Below are positions 1 to 8,678 of a DNA stretch of 33,132 bases, one piece after another (the stretch's first letter is position 1; each line of letters begins with the position of its first letter). Below the pieces are notes generated by a model. The model was not told where the DNA came from. It did not search any database and worked only from the letters and a program-made list of their open reading frames with translations. The DNA lies in the NCBI GenBank assembly GCA_012959435.1, contig DUDF01000041.1:1-33132 (forward strand), in the 5' to 3' direction. This DNA is from Candidatus Poseidoniales archaeon. GTDB taxonomy: Archaea; Thermoplasmatota; Poseidoniia; Poseidoniales; Thalassarchaeaceae. Position numbers and translations under genes: made by a program.

Positions 1-1
1 C

Positions 2-1129
2 AAGGTAAATGTAACAAGTTACTCTTCATTTACCGAAGAATTAGAACTTAATATTTTAGAGGGAGATGTTTGGTCTGTAAAGTGTAATAATTTAGACCAA
101 ACAACATATTCATGGAACTTGGTTATTCCATCTACTAATGATCCATCGGGGAGAAATGTGGAGTGGGATTGTGAATTGACTGCCCCAGAATTATCTGATT
201 ATATCCCATTAGAATTCTCTATTAAGAGTGAGAATGAGACTTTGTGGTATACGGTTGCAGAAGTAACAATTTACACACCAGAAATTGAGGGAGGGGGCCT
301 TATTTTTGGATTGGTAGAACTTGATCAACAATTACCACTCATGATTGGAGTCGGTGGCTTAATTTTCCTTGTGTTTGTTAGTTTGATGGTTATTGCAATA
401 AATAAACGAAGAAAAACTATGATGGAAGATGATGACTATGATGATGATGAACATGATGAACATACAGCCCCTACTCAACAGCAACAGCAACAGCAACAGC
501 AACAAATCGCACAACCAATTATTGCTGCCTCCCAACAAGTCGTGCCTGCTGCAATTCCTCAGCAGAACACCATTACTGATGAGCAGTATCGGATAGCCGG
601 ATGGTCAGAAGATAAGATTGCAGATTTACGTCGCCAAGAAGTAAATGAAATTGCAGAAATTTCTAGCGCCATTCAAGCAACTCATAATCAAGCAGCCTAC
701 GCCTCACAAGTTCAATACCAACAATCGCAGGGAAGCCCTCAACAGATTCAACCAAGCACACCACAACCAGTACCTCTAGTTGAGAATGAACAGCAAAATC
801 TTCACTCTGCATTTGGGAGTTTGGGAGTGTCTGAGCCACCAGTTAGTGAAGTTGAGAAAACCCCCTTACCTGACACAGCATCCGCACTAGACACATTTGC
901 CCCTGAAGCCTCGTATGATGAAATTGAAGCAGCAGCAGTAGAGACAGAAAATACAGCACCATCTGAACCACAAGGCGGGCAAAAATTACCACAAGTTAAT
1001 TGCGCTTACTGTGACAGAATATTAAGTCACACTGACCAATGGTTCGAGTGCCCAGATTGTGGAATATACAGCCATACACAATGTAGAGAAGGACAGCAAG
1101 TTTGTAGTCGATGTGGAAGTAAAAATTGA
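2..1129 (+). CDS. 5'-truncated single-pass membrane protein: extracellular domain, one TM, polyQ/acidic cytoplasmic linker, C-terminal treble-clef-like zinc finger
   Basis: The track starts the ORF at a TTG (119), but the frame is open back to base 2 (..KVNVTSYSSFTEELELNILEGDVWSVKCNNLDQTTYSWN..), so the gene begins outside the window. TM LPLMIGVGGLIFLVFVSLMVIAI is followed by NKRRK. C-terminus is CAYCDRILSHTDQWFECPDCGIYSHTQCREGQQVCSRCGSKN. Confidence 0.8.
   Translation, partial: KVNVTSYSSFTEELELNILEGDVWSVKCNNLDQTTYSWNLVIPSTNDPSGRNVEWDCELTAPELSDYIPLEFSIKSENETLWYTVAEVTIYTPEIEGGGLIFGLVELDQQLPLMIGVGGLIFLVFVSLMVIAINKRRKTMMEDDDYDDDEHDEHTAPTQQQQQQQQQQIAQPIIAASQQVVPAAIPQQNTITDEQYRIAGWSEDKIADLRRQEVNEIAEISSAIQATHNQAAYASQVQYQQSQGSPQQIQPSTPQPVPLVENEQQNLHSAFGSLGVSEPPVSEVEKTPLPDTASALDTFAPEASYDEIEAAAVETENTAPSEPQGGQKLPQVNCAYCDRILSHTDQWFECPDCGIYSHTQCREGQQVCSRCGSKN
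476..505 (+). repeat. CAACAG hexanucleotide microsatellite, (CAACAG)4 CAACAA, encoding a run of ten Gln
   Basis: Direct reading: caacagcaacagcaacagcaacagcaacaa inside the cytoplasmic linker. Confidence 0.95.
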
Positions 1130-1141
1130 TTATTCAATTTT
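1122..1141. terminator. Perfect 8-bp stem/4-nt loop spanning both stop codons of a convergent gene pair; candidate bidirectional terminator
   Basis: AAAATTGA-TTAT-TCAATTTT; contains TGA (+, 1127-1129) and TAA (-, 1130-1132). Confidence 0.5.
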
Positions 1142-1636
1142 GTCTCCTTCTATCGGTGAAGTATCAACCCCATCTATGTGAATAATCCCTCCATTCGGAT
1201 TAATTCCTGGTCCTGTAAGCCAAACATCTTCGAATTCGGTTTTTGAGAATAATAGAAAACCTCGTTCACCGAGCAACCTCAAAGCAGCTTCAGTCCGCTC
1301 TGCTGCAGGGGCAATCTGCTCAGTAAAAGTTTCATCCATTAGTGAAACTATTTCTTCAAAAGTCCGATGACCGTTGCTCAACTCCCATAGAAGGCTATTC
1401 ATTTCATCAAGTGGGCGCCGAAGATCTTTTGGGGCTCGTAATAACTTAGCCAACACACCTTCAAACCTACGGAAAGATTTGGGATGGCATAATAGGATAA
1501 ATCTCCCCGAAACCCCCGGTAATTCAGGATGTGTCCGAGTATCACCTCTCCTACCCCACCAAACAGGAGCACGTATTGGGAAAGAACCTGCCAAACTAGA
1601 CTCTCTTTCATCGCCACTCCCTTTCATTTCAGACAT
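1130..1636 (-). CDS. PqqD-like domain protein (start revised from 1720 to ATG at 1636)
   Basis: LLWELSNGHRTFEEIVSLMDETFTEQIAPAAERTEAALRLLGERGFLLF has the PqqD-like pattern. The ATG at 1636 follows TAGGTGGTCTT (stop of the upstream small ORF plus a GGTGG motif). The longer track start overlaps that ORF in another frame. Confidence 0.7.
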   Translation of the reverse strand: MSEMKGSGDERESSLAGSFPIRAPVWWGRRGDTRTHPELPGVSGRFILLCHPKSFRRFEGVLAKLLRAPKDLRRPLDEMNSLLWELSNGHRTFEEIVSLMDETFTEQIAPAAERTEAALRLLGERGFLLFSKTEFEDVWLTGPGINPNGGIIHIDGVDTSPIEGDKIE

Positions 1637-1644
1637 AAGACCAC

Positions 1645-1809
1645 CTAGGTAATTTGCCAAGTCCAAATCACTAATGCCAACATTGAACAAATGCCAATTC
1701 CTGAAAGTAACCTTAGCCACTCAACTTTTTGGGTGAAATTTGAGATATACCATACACCTGCACCACAAAGTGCACAGATTAGTAACAATATGTACCAGCC
1801 AGGAGGCAT
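1645..1809 (-). CDS. Small (54 aa) hydrophobic two-TM protein, absent from the supplied ORF track
   Basis: Reverse-strand ATG at 1809 to TAG at 1645: MPPGWYILLLICALCGAGVWYISNFTQKVEWLRLLSGIGICSMLALVIWTWQIT*. It ends 8 nt before the revised PqqD-like start. Confidence 0.6.
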   Translation of the reverse strand: MPPGWYILLLICALCGAGVWYISNFTQKVEWLRLLSGIGICSMLALVIWTWQIT

Positions 1810-1942
1810 ATTTGCTTGTGGCGGGGCAGATGTTTATGATATTGAGCATTCAGTTTTAACAATCGATTTGTGATGTTGTTTGAAATACTGCATTATCCCA
1901 ATGGAAATTTCGGTGACAATTATTTGGGTTAGAAATAGGCGG

Positions 1943-1956
1943 GAAACAATTGTTTC
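1943..1956. promoter_or_regulatory. 14-bp perfect palindrome, possible regulator-binding site in a divergent intergenic region
   Basis: GAAACAATTGTTTC is identical to its reverse complement and lies between the minus-strand small ORF and the plus-strand HEAT gene. Confidence 0.4.
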
Positions 1957-1960
1957 TGCT

Positions 1961-2007
1961 GAAACCATCAAAGAGTAAACAAGATGCGTAGCATCTTTGA
2001 GGGTTTC
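1961..2007 (+). promoter_or_regulatory. Long imperfect inverted repeat with alternative inner hairpin directly upstream of the HEAT-protein start
   Basis: Arms GAAACCATCAAAGA (1961-1974) and TCTTTGAGGGTTTC (1994-2007) are complementary at 13 of 14 positions. The competing inner hairpin is AAGATGC-GTA-GCATCTT (1981-1997). Confidence 0.5.
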
Positions 2008-2009
2008 AA

Positions 2010-3329
2010 TTGGAGAGGATAAAACACTTCTTTACCACACTCGATGAATTCCTCGCGAGTTATGCCAAAATATTCGGTGTATCTATCGTAAACCCAATTC
2101 CACGGCATTTTCTATTCATTTCTGTTTATAGCGTCATTTACTTCACTGCAATTTCAGCCCCCACAATTTTCGCATTTGTGGCACTTTGGGTCGGATATAT
2201 CGGAGTTCTTGCAGTTGGTAGAGCCTGGGCTCAAAATGAATCTTTTAGAGCAAGAATTGCTAAAAAATTAGAAGATGCGAATCCTGATAATTTGCCTGAT
2301 TTAAGAATTACTGCTGGATTAGCAGCCTTACAGATGTTTTTGCTTGTTCCAATGTTACTACAAACTTCACACTCATTGTTCGATTTGTTTGACGTACCAA
2401 AAGATTCTACTTGGAAAACATGGGGTTTATTCGGGCTTGACCTATTATTCCGATCCTTCTTAGATTGGTCAGAAGTATATGGCATCCATATATCTGGAGT
2501 TAAATTAAATGCATCTGGTGGGAGACATCTCGTGATGTTTATTCTCTTATCAATTGATTATATGATTATTCAAACGGTAATTCGAATTGTTGGAATTAAT
2601 CAAACTATCCAAGAAGGTGTTGCTGTAGCAGGAAAAGACCCTGAAATGGCTTTTAGGCTTGGTTATAGAGCAACCACAAAACTTGCTGGACTAGCATCTG
2701 ATAATAGTAATGATATTGCAAGCAGAACTCAAATGATTGAGGCTTTAGGAATGATTGGAGACGTCAAAGGGGCACCCCCCTTAGTGGAGATATTAGCCGA
2801 AGAGGAACTCCACACTGCAGCAACTGCATCACTAGTAATGATAGGACACTTTGATTCTTTAATCAAAGGCATCCACCATGGCAATCCACTTGTTAGACGA
2901 GGTTGTGTCACTGCCTTAGGCCGATTAGAAGATTCAGTTGCCAACGAAATCCTTGCAGAAGCAATTCAAGATACTGATTCAGGGGTAAGAAAATTTGCTC
3001 ATCAAGCAATTGGCAGAAGTTCCCACCCTTCAGACATACCACTCCTAAAACAGGGATTACTCGATGATAATCTCGAAGTTAGATATTCGGCACTGAAACA
3101 ATTTTCTAACTTTTCAGGAGAGAATGCTATGGAGGCAGTTCTAATTGCAGCAAAAGATGAATCTGCTTCAATTCGGAGATTAGCAGTAGAAATCCTTGCC
3201 CGATATCCATTTCCAGCAGTGGTGCCAATACTTGCTAATGCCATGCAAGATGAAAATTCGGAAGTTGCAGCCGCAGCAAAGCGCTCGGTAGAACACTTAG
3301 AATCGCTTGTTGAAGCCGGTGCAGTATGA
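2010..3329 (+). CDS. Membrane protein with C-terminal HEAT-like repeats
   Basis: TTG start; N-terminal hydrophobic segments. The C-terminal half has HEAT/PBS-lyase-like repeats (MIEALGMIGDVKGAPPLVEILAEEE..., LVRRGCVTALGRLEDSVANEILAEAI..., VRKFAHQAIGRSS...). Confidence 0.8.
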   Translation: MERIKHFFTTLDEFLASYAKIFGVSIVNPIPRHFLFISVYSVIYFTAISAPTIFAFVALWVGYIGVLAVGRAWAQNESFRARIAKKLEDANPDNLPDLRITAGLAALQMFLLVPMLLQTSHSLFDLFDVPKDSTWKTWGLFGLDLLFRSFLDWSEVYGIHISGVKLNASGGRHLVMFILLSIDYMIIQTVIRIVGINQTIQEGVAVAGKDPEMAFRLGYRATTKLAGLASDNSNDIASRTQMIEALGMIGDVKGAPPLVEILAEEELHTAATASLVMIGHFDSLIKGIHHGNPLVRRGCVTALGRLEDSVANEILAEAIQDTDSGVRKFAHQAIGRSSHPSDIPLLKQGLLDDNLEVRYSALKQFSNFSGENAMEAVLIAAKDESASIRRLAVEILARYPFPAVVPILANAMQDENSEVAAAAKRSVEHLESLVEAGAV

Positions 3330-3486
3330 TTTTTTCCTGTTGTATTGGACAAAAATTTGCATTTTAATTATTCCATTAAGGTGTTACTTATTGGTGAAAA
3401 TTGGTTCGGGATTATTGGTTATTTCATGTACTATAACAGCGAACACTTATCTGTGATACTTACGGGTCGCAGTTTGAGTGGAACGT

Positions 3487-5961
3487 ATGGCTGAACACGG
3501 ACATGAGAATTGCCCTCACTGCGAACACCTATTGGACGGCTTAGAGGCAGCATGCCCTGCTTGCGATGGTGACCTATATGGGGTGCCTTCAAAAATCATT
3601 CAAGTGAAGGAAAAGGTTACGGGAATAGTTCAAAAAGTTGAATCCGAAGTTAGAGATGCTGTGTCTGTTGATGGCGACCTCGTGGGCTCGATTCAAAAAG
3701 TAGGCCATAAAATCGGTGGCCATGTCGTACCTGTTTTTACTAATGTAAAACAAGCAGGAACTGATGCCATGGAAAAAGTCAAGAACAAAACAAGTGGTGA
3801 ATCATCACAACAATCTAACCCACAGGATTTTGATGATGAAAATGAAGATTTAGAATCACTAATAACTCAAGGAGAATTACTAGTATCTGAAGGGCGAGAG
3901 CATCAAGCACTGAAACTATTCAACCGAGTGATTGCATCTGACCCAAGTAATGCAATGGCATGGTTCAACAGAGGTGTCATTCATGAGATGAGTGGCCAAG
4001 TTGATGAAGCCACAAAAGCCTTCAAAGTTTGTTTAGATATGCAAGAAGACCATGGCCCAGCAGCTGCTAATCTAGCGGTGTTACTTGACCGAACTGGGAA
4101 ATCTTCAGAGGCTGCTACCTTTGCTCATAGAGCCTTGAAATCATTCCCCTCCCACCCTGATTTAGCACGAATCTCAAACCAAGGGCCGCCAGAAGAATCG
4201 CCAGCCATTGAAACTGAAGTTGTTTCAACTACTACCGCTGAAGAAGTTACGGTCCCTGTAGTTGAACCTGAGCCTACACCTCAGGTTATTGATGAACCAG
4301 TTACAGCACCAGCAATTGATTTAGATGCGGTTGTTGAAGAAGCAGCAAACTTGATCAAACAAAATCAGCCAGAACAAGGATTAGAACTTCTTAGAGATTT
4401 ACTTCACAATGAAGCCGCAGAACACCCAAGGGCTTGGAGAGTTGCGGCAGCATCGATGGCTCGACTATCGCTTATTGATAACGCAATTGAAGCATTTACA
4501 TACGCACTTGACTTAGATAATACTGATGCGGCATCATGGTATAATCTTGGAGCACTACACCGTCGAAATGGCCACGAAGAAACTGCTGTCACATGTTTTG
4601 ATGCGGCTTTGGGATTGCGCCATGATTACACAAAAGCATCAGCAGCATTGGCTGAAATTCATACTGCTAACGGTTCACTATCCTTAGCGATTGAAGCCTG
4701 GAGAAATCTACTTTCACATGAGCCCAACCACGCAGGTGGGCCAACATTCGCGGGCATTATAATCGCTATTGCTGAAGGGGAAGGTGAAGTCTTAGAAATG
4801 GCTAGAGAAATCCCTACCACGATACCAGAGGGACCAGAATTGGCTTCTGAGGCACTGAAGTATATACCAGATAATGGTGCTTCAGAAAATGTCAAACTAC
4901 GTGCTAGAGCCATGACCTTATCGGGATTATATCCTGAAGCAGTAAAAGCATGGAGGTCTCTAATTGAAACTGACCGAGATAATCCTGAATTGTGGTTTGG
5001 AATGAGAAAAACATTCATCGCCGCTGGTGACCACGAAACTGCAGAAAAATGCAGAACTAAAATCGCTTCACTAACTGGAGAAAGCACCCTAACACCAGAG
5101 GTTAGCGAACCATCTGTCACAACACCTTCTGAACCTGAACTTGAACCTGTACAAGAGCCTGAACCTGTGCAAGAACCAGAAGTTGAAATACCAATTGAAG
5201 AAACCCCACAAATAGAAGAAGCAACTGAACCCGAGGAAGTTGCTACTGATGACCCATGGGCAGATGACCCATGGGGAGATGTGGATTCAAATACTGATTC
5301 GGGGGATACTTCGGATTCTAGTGCCGAGGAAGAATTACAAACATCTGAGCAAGTAATTGCTGCCGAAGAGGTGTTAGATACAACACCTGAGCCAGAACCA
5401 TCGGATTTCAATAAACCATCACCTGAAGTTGACCTTGCGAAGGCTGCTTTGGATGTAGCAACAAATACATCAGCCCCTGAAATATTAGGTTCAGGTAAAA
5501 TTGACAGCAGTTCAATCTCAAATCAAGATGTACAGTGGTATAACAAAGGGCTCACACTCCTTACAGAAGAAAAGTACACCGAGGCGCTAGCTTGCTTTGA
5601 CCGCGCACTACCAACATTTGTAGACGATGATGAAATGGTTGTGAGGATACTGAATGCTAGAGGTAATGCGTTTTACTACCTAAAGGAATTTAGCGATTGT
5701 ATTGACGCCTATCACGAAGCAATGAGAGTCAATCCAGCTGGGGTAACTGGTGCAACCCTTTACAATATGGGCACAGCATACGCAGAAGTTGAACGATACG
5801 CTGACGCAATAAAGTGCTTTGAACAAGGAATGTCAGAGAAGAGAGTTAGTCCTCTTGAGGGTGACCACGCTAAAATGGCAAAGGAACAGATCCGCCGGTG
5901 TAAATTACTTCTAAAGGAGCAGGAAAAGAAGTTTAGACGCCTATCAAAGATGAAGAGTTAA
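3487..5961 (+). CDS. TPR-repeat protein with N-terminal zinc ribbon and acidic/Pro-Glu linkers
   Basis: CPHCEHLLDGLEAACPAC zinc ribbon. Multiple TPR units (AMAWFNRGVIHEMSGQVDEATKAFKVCLDM, ASWYNLGALHRRNGHEETAVTCFDAAL, TLYNMGTAYAEVERYADAIKCFEQGM). GTG at 3478 is an alternative start. Confidence 0.85.
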   Translation: MAEHGHENCPHCEHLLDGLEAACPACDGDLYGVPSKIIQVKEKVTGIVQKVESEVRDAVSVDGDLVGSIQKVGHKIGGHVVPVFTNVKQAGTDAMEKVKNKTSGESSQQSNPQDFDDENEDLESLITQGELLVSEGREHQALKLFNRVIASDPSNAMAWFNRGVIHEMSGQVDEATKAFKVCLDMQEDHGPAAANLAVLLDRTGKSSEAATFAHRALKSFPSHPDLARISNQGPPEESPAIETEVVSTTTAEEVTVPVVEPEPTPQVIDEPVTAPAIDLDAVVEEAANLIKQNQPEQGLELLRDLLHNEAAEHPRAWRVAAASMARLSLIDNAIEAFTYALDLDNTDAASWYNLGALHRRNGHEETAVTCFDAALGLRHDYTKASAALAEIHTANGSLSLAIEAWRNLLSHEPNHAGGPTFAGIIIAIAEGEGEVLEMAREIPTTIPEGPELASEALKYIPDNGASENVKLRARAMTLSGLYPEAVKAWRSLIETDRDNPELWFGMRKTFIAAGDHETAEKCRTKIASLTGESTLTPEVSEPSVTTPSEPELEPVQEPEPVQEPEVEIPIEETPQIEEATEPEEVATDDPWADDPWGDVDSNTDSGDTSDSSAEEELQTSEQVIAAEEVLDTTPEPEPSDFNKPSPEVDLAKAALDVATNTSAPEILGSGKIDSSSISNQDVQWYNKGLTLLTEEKYTEALACFDRALPTFVDDDEMVVRILNARGNAFYYLKEFSDCIDAYHEAMRVNPAGVTGATLYNMGTAYAEVERYADAIKCFEQGMSEKRVSPLEGDHAKMAKEQIRRCKLLLKEQEKKFRRLSKMKS

Positions 5962-5978
5962 TCAATTCATTTGTTAAT

Positions 5979-8678
5979 CTAAGCAGGTAAAATTGCTACT
6001 GCTTGCACCTTATATTCTGGGCATTTGGTTAGATTATCTGCAGAAGAACTGAGTACAGAGTTCACCCCTACTTCGGGGAAGTGGAATGTTGTAAATAGAT
6101 TCCCAATTCTAACATCTTCACTTAATTTAAGAATCATTTTTATTTTATTTCTAGGACTTGCAAGCATGACTTCATCACCATCTGAAAACCCGAGTCTTGC
6201 CGCATCTTTGGGGTGCATTTCTAGTAAATCTGTATTCAAAAATTCACTCAATCCTGTCCGTCTAGTTTGAGTTCCAGAATTGTAGTGGAATAGATTCCTG
6301 CCAGTGACTAGAATGAATGGATAATCTTCTGAGGCTTGTTCATTTGGTTCGATGAATTCTGGCGCTGAAAAGTTACCTAATCCACGAGAAAACTCCTCCT
6401 TGTGCATCACATTCGTCCCGGGATGGTCAATACTTGGTGCCGGCCATTGTATCGCTTCGGCACTTTCTAGTCTAGCGTAAGAAATCCCTCTAAAATTCGG
6501 TGTCAAACTGGCCAATTCATCCCATATATCTGAAACATTATTTGAGGAAATTATTGGGTGTCCCATGTATTCTGCTAATTCAGAAACAATAATCCAATCT
6601 TGCTTTGCTTGACCAGGTGCTTCAATCGCCTTTCTAATCCTTTGGACTCTCCTCTCTCCATTTGTGTATGTACCATCAGACTCCAAGAATGATGCTGCTG
6701 GAAGTAATACATGGGCATAATTTGCTGACTCACAATGGAAGATATCTTGTACAACCAATAAATCCAGTTTGGATAAACCATCTTGCACTCTTGTGTTATC
6801 TGGATCAGTATGAGCAATGTCAGAACCTATCATGTACAACGCATGGAATTTACCTTCCAATGAATTATCTATCATCTCAGGATATGTCAAACCGGGTTCT
6901 GCTGCTAACTTCACCCCCCATGACTCTTGGAATGATTCTCTAACTTTGGTATCAGTAACTGGTTGATAATTTGTCAAAACATTTGGTAGAGCCCCCATGT
7001 CGCAAGAGCCCTGTACATTGTTTTGACCTCGTAGCGGATTAATTCCAGTTCCTGGCTTACCTACATTTCCAGTTAAGAGGGCTAAACTTGACAGAGCCAT
7101 CACACCTTCTGAACCATGACTATGCTCGGTCATTCCTAATCCATGCACAGACATTGCTGCTCCAGCAGAGGCATACAATCTCGCTGCTGCTTCGATAGTT
7201 GCTGCTGGAACAGTGGTTATCTGTTCGCAAATACTTGGTGTCATTTCACTTACCATTTCCTTGAATGGTTCAAGATTTTCAGTTCGAGTATTCATCCATT
7301 CATCATTTGCTTGTAATTTATCTCGAATAATTACATGTGCCATTCCTTGATACAAAGCAACATTTGTGCCGGGTCGTAATTGTAAGTGGATATCAGCCAT
7401 TTTCGCCATTTCCGTATCCTTAGGGTCAGCAACAATCAATCCCATCCCGCGTTTACGAGCTCTCCTAATTCGAGAACCAGTTACTGGATGGCCATGTATC
7501 GGGTTACATCCAGATGCTAAAAGAAGGTCTGTAACATCAATATCCTCAAGACTATTAGTTCCGGCTCCAGCACCAAATACTGTCATCATTCCTTTTACTG
7601 TTGCAGAATGACAAACTCTAGCACAATTATCTACATTGTTAGTACCGATTACGGCTCTCATGAATTTTGAACCAAGGTAATTTAACTCATTTGTCGAACG
7701 TGAAGAGGTGATAATCCCGATTGAATCCGGGCCATATTGATCCTTTGTAGATTGTAGTCTTTGGGCAATAAAGGAATAGGCCTCATCCCAACTTACTTCA
7801 CGGAATTCATCATCTGTAGAGTCTCGTATCATTGGCGATTTCAGCCTATCAGAATGATGTACATAAGCAGAGGCAAATCTACCTTTGACACAGGAGTGAC
7901 CCTGATTTACAGGAGAATCAGCGGCTGGTTTCATGGTGACTAATTTCCCACCTTTGGTCCCAGCGTCAAATTGACATCCCACACCACAAAATGCACATGT
8001 TGTTCGAACCCAACTATCTGATGCACCAAAAGAGCGCTCAACTGTGTCTTCTAGAGCACCGACTGGGCATTCATCAACACAAGCCCCACATGATACACAA
8101 TCCGATGCCATGAATGGGACATCTGCTCCAGCAATTATTCTACTGAAGAACCCCCTGCCATCTATAGACAATGCGTGGGTGGCTTGGATATCATCGCACG
8201 CACGTACACATCTTGAACAAACAATACACTTGCTAGCATCAAATGAAAAGAAAGGATTTGACCGATCAATAGGCACGTCTGCACAATCGGGAGTATTGTC
8301 AAATCTAATGTCTCTTAGACCTACTTCTCCAGCAATGTCTTGTAACTCACAATCACCATTTGCAGTGCAGGTTAAACAGTCAAGTGGGTGTTCACTTACA
8401 TACAATTCAGTAATCCCTCGTCTAAGATTCCACAGTCTGTCTGAAGTGGTGTTAACACCCATCCCTTCACGAGCTGGAGTCGTACAAGATGATGGAGTCC
8501 CTGCTTGACCATCGATTTCAATGATACACAATCTGCAAGAACCAAATGATTTCAGATGGGGAGAGTCGCACAAACTAGGGATACTAACACCATTTTCTCT
8601 AGCGACCTCCATGACTGTTTGACCTTGGCGACCTAGCATATCTTTGCCGTTTATAGACATAGAAAAGGTGTCACTCAT
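5979..8678 (-). CDS. fdhA: Formate dehydrogenase catalytic subunit, Cys type (molybdenum/tungsten bis-pterin family), with NuoG-like N-terminal Fe-S domains
   Basis: 2Fe-2S CDSPHLKSFGSCRLC; His-Cys cluster HPLDCLTCTANGDC; two 4Fe-4S (CIVCSRCVRAC, CVSCGACVDEC); Moco-domain CAFCGVGC; catalytic motif NCARVCHSATV with Cys in place of Sec. Confidence 0.9.
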   Translation of the reverse strand: MSDTFSMSINGKDMLGRQGQTVMEVARENGVSIPSLCDSPHLKSFGSCRLCIIEIDGQAGTPSSCTTPAREGMGVNTTSDRLWNLRRGITELYVSEHPLDCLTCTANGDCELQDIAGEVGLRDIRFDNTPDCADVPIDRSNPFFSFDASKCIVCSRCVRACDDIQATHALSIDGRGFFSRIIAGADVPFMASDCVSCGACVDECPVGALEDTVERSFGASDSWVRTTCAFCGVGCQFDAGTKGGKLVTMKPAADSPVNQGHSCVKGRFASAYVHHSDRLKSPMIRDSTDDEFREVSWDEAYSFIAQRLQSTKDQYGPDSIGIITSSRSTNELNYLGSKFMRAVIGTNNVDNCARVCHSATVKGMMTVFGAGAGTNSLEDIDVTDLLLASGCNPIHGHPVTGSRIRRARKRGMGLIVADPKDTEMAKMADIHLQLRPGTNVALYQGMAHVIIRDKLQANDEWMNTRTENLEPFKEMVSEMTPSICEQITTVPAATIEAAARLYASAGAAMSVHGLGMTEHSHGSEGVMALSSLALLTGNVGKPGTGINPLRGQNNVQGSCDMGALPNVLTNYQPVTDTKVRESFQESWGVKLAAEPGLTYPEMIDNSLEGKFHALYMIGSDIAHTDPDNTRVQDGLSKLDLLVVQDIFHCESANYAHVLLPAASFLESDGTYTNGERRVQRIRKAIEAPGQAKQDWIIVSELAEYMGHPIISSNNVSDIWDELASLTPNFRGISYARLESAEAIQWPAPSIDHPGTNVMHKEEFSRGLGNFSAPEFIEPNEQASEDYPFILVTGRNLFHYNSGTQTRRTGLSEFLNTDLLEMHPKDAARLGFSDGDEVMLASPRNKIKMILKLSEDVRIGNLFTTFHFPEVGVNSVLSSSADNLTKCPEYKVQAVAILPA

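Noticed and set aside
1374-1652. 92-aa plus-strand ORF (and 72-aa minus ORF 1399-1617)
   Set aside because: Overlap the PqqD-like gene in other frames; low-quality composition.
1130-1809. RiPP biosynthesis cluster based on PqqD-like domain plus small protein
   Set aside because: No maturase, protease or transporter beside it, and the small protein looks like a two-TM membrane protein rather than a leader-core precursor; kept only as a remark.
3388-3419. TTATTGGT direct repeat (3388-3395, 3412-3419)
   Set aside because: Short, AT-rich and in a leader of ordinary composition; not distinguishable from chance.
4659-5411. 250-aa minus-strand ORF (Ser/Gly-rich)
   Set aside because: Antisense to the acidic Pro/Glu-rich linker of the TPR protein; Ser-rich composition is the expected antisense shadow of GAA/GAT/ACT codons.
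8044-8508. 154-aa plus-strand ORF
   Set aside because: Lies antisense within fdhA over its Fe-S domains; no recognisable domain and fdhA is strongly supported.
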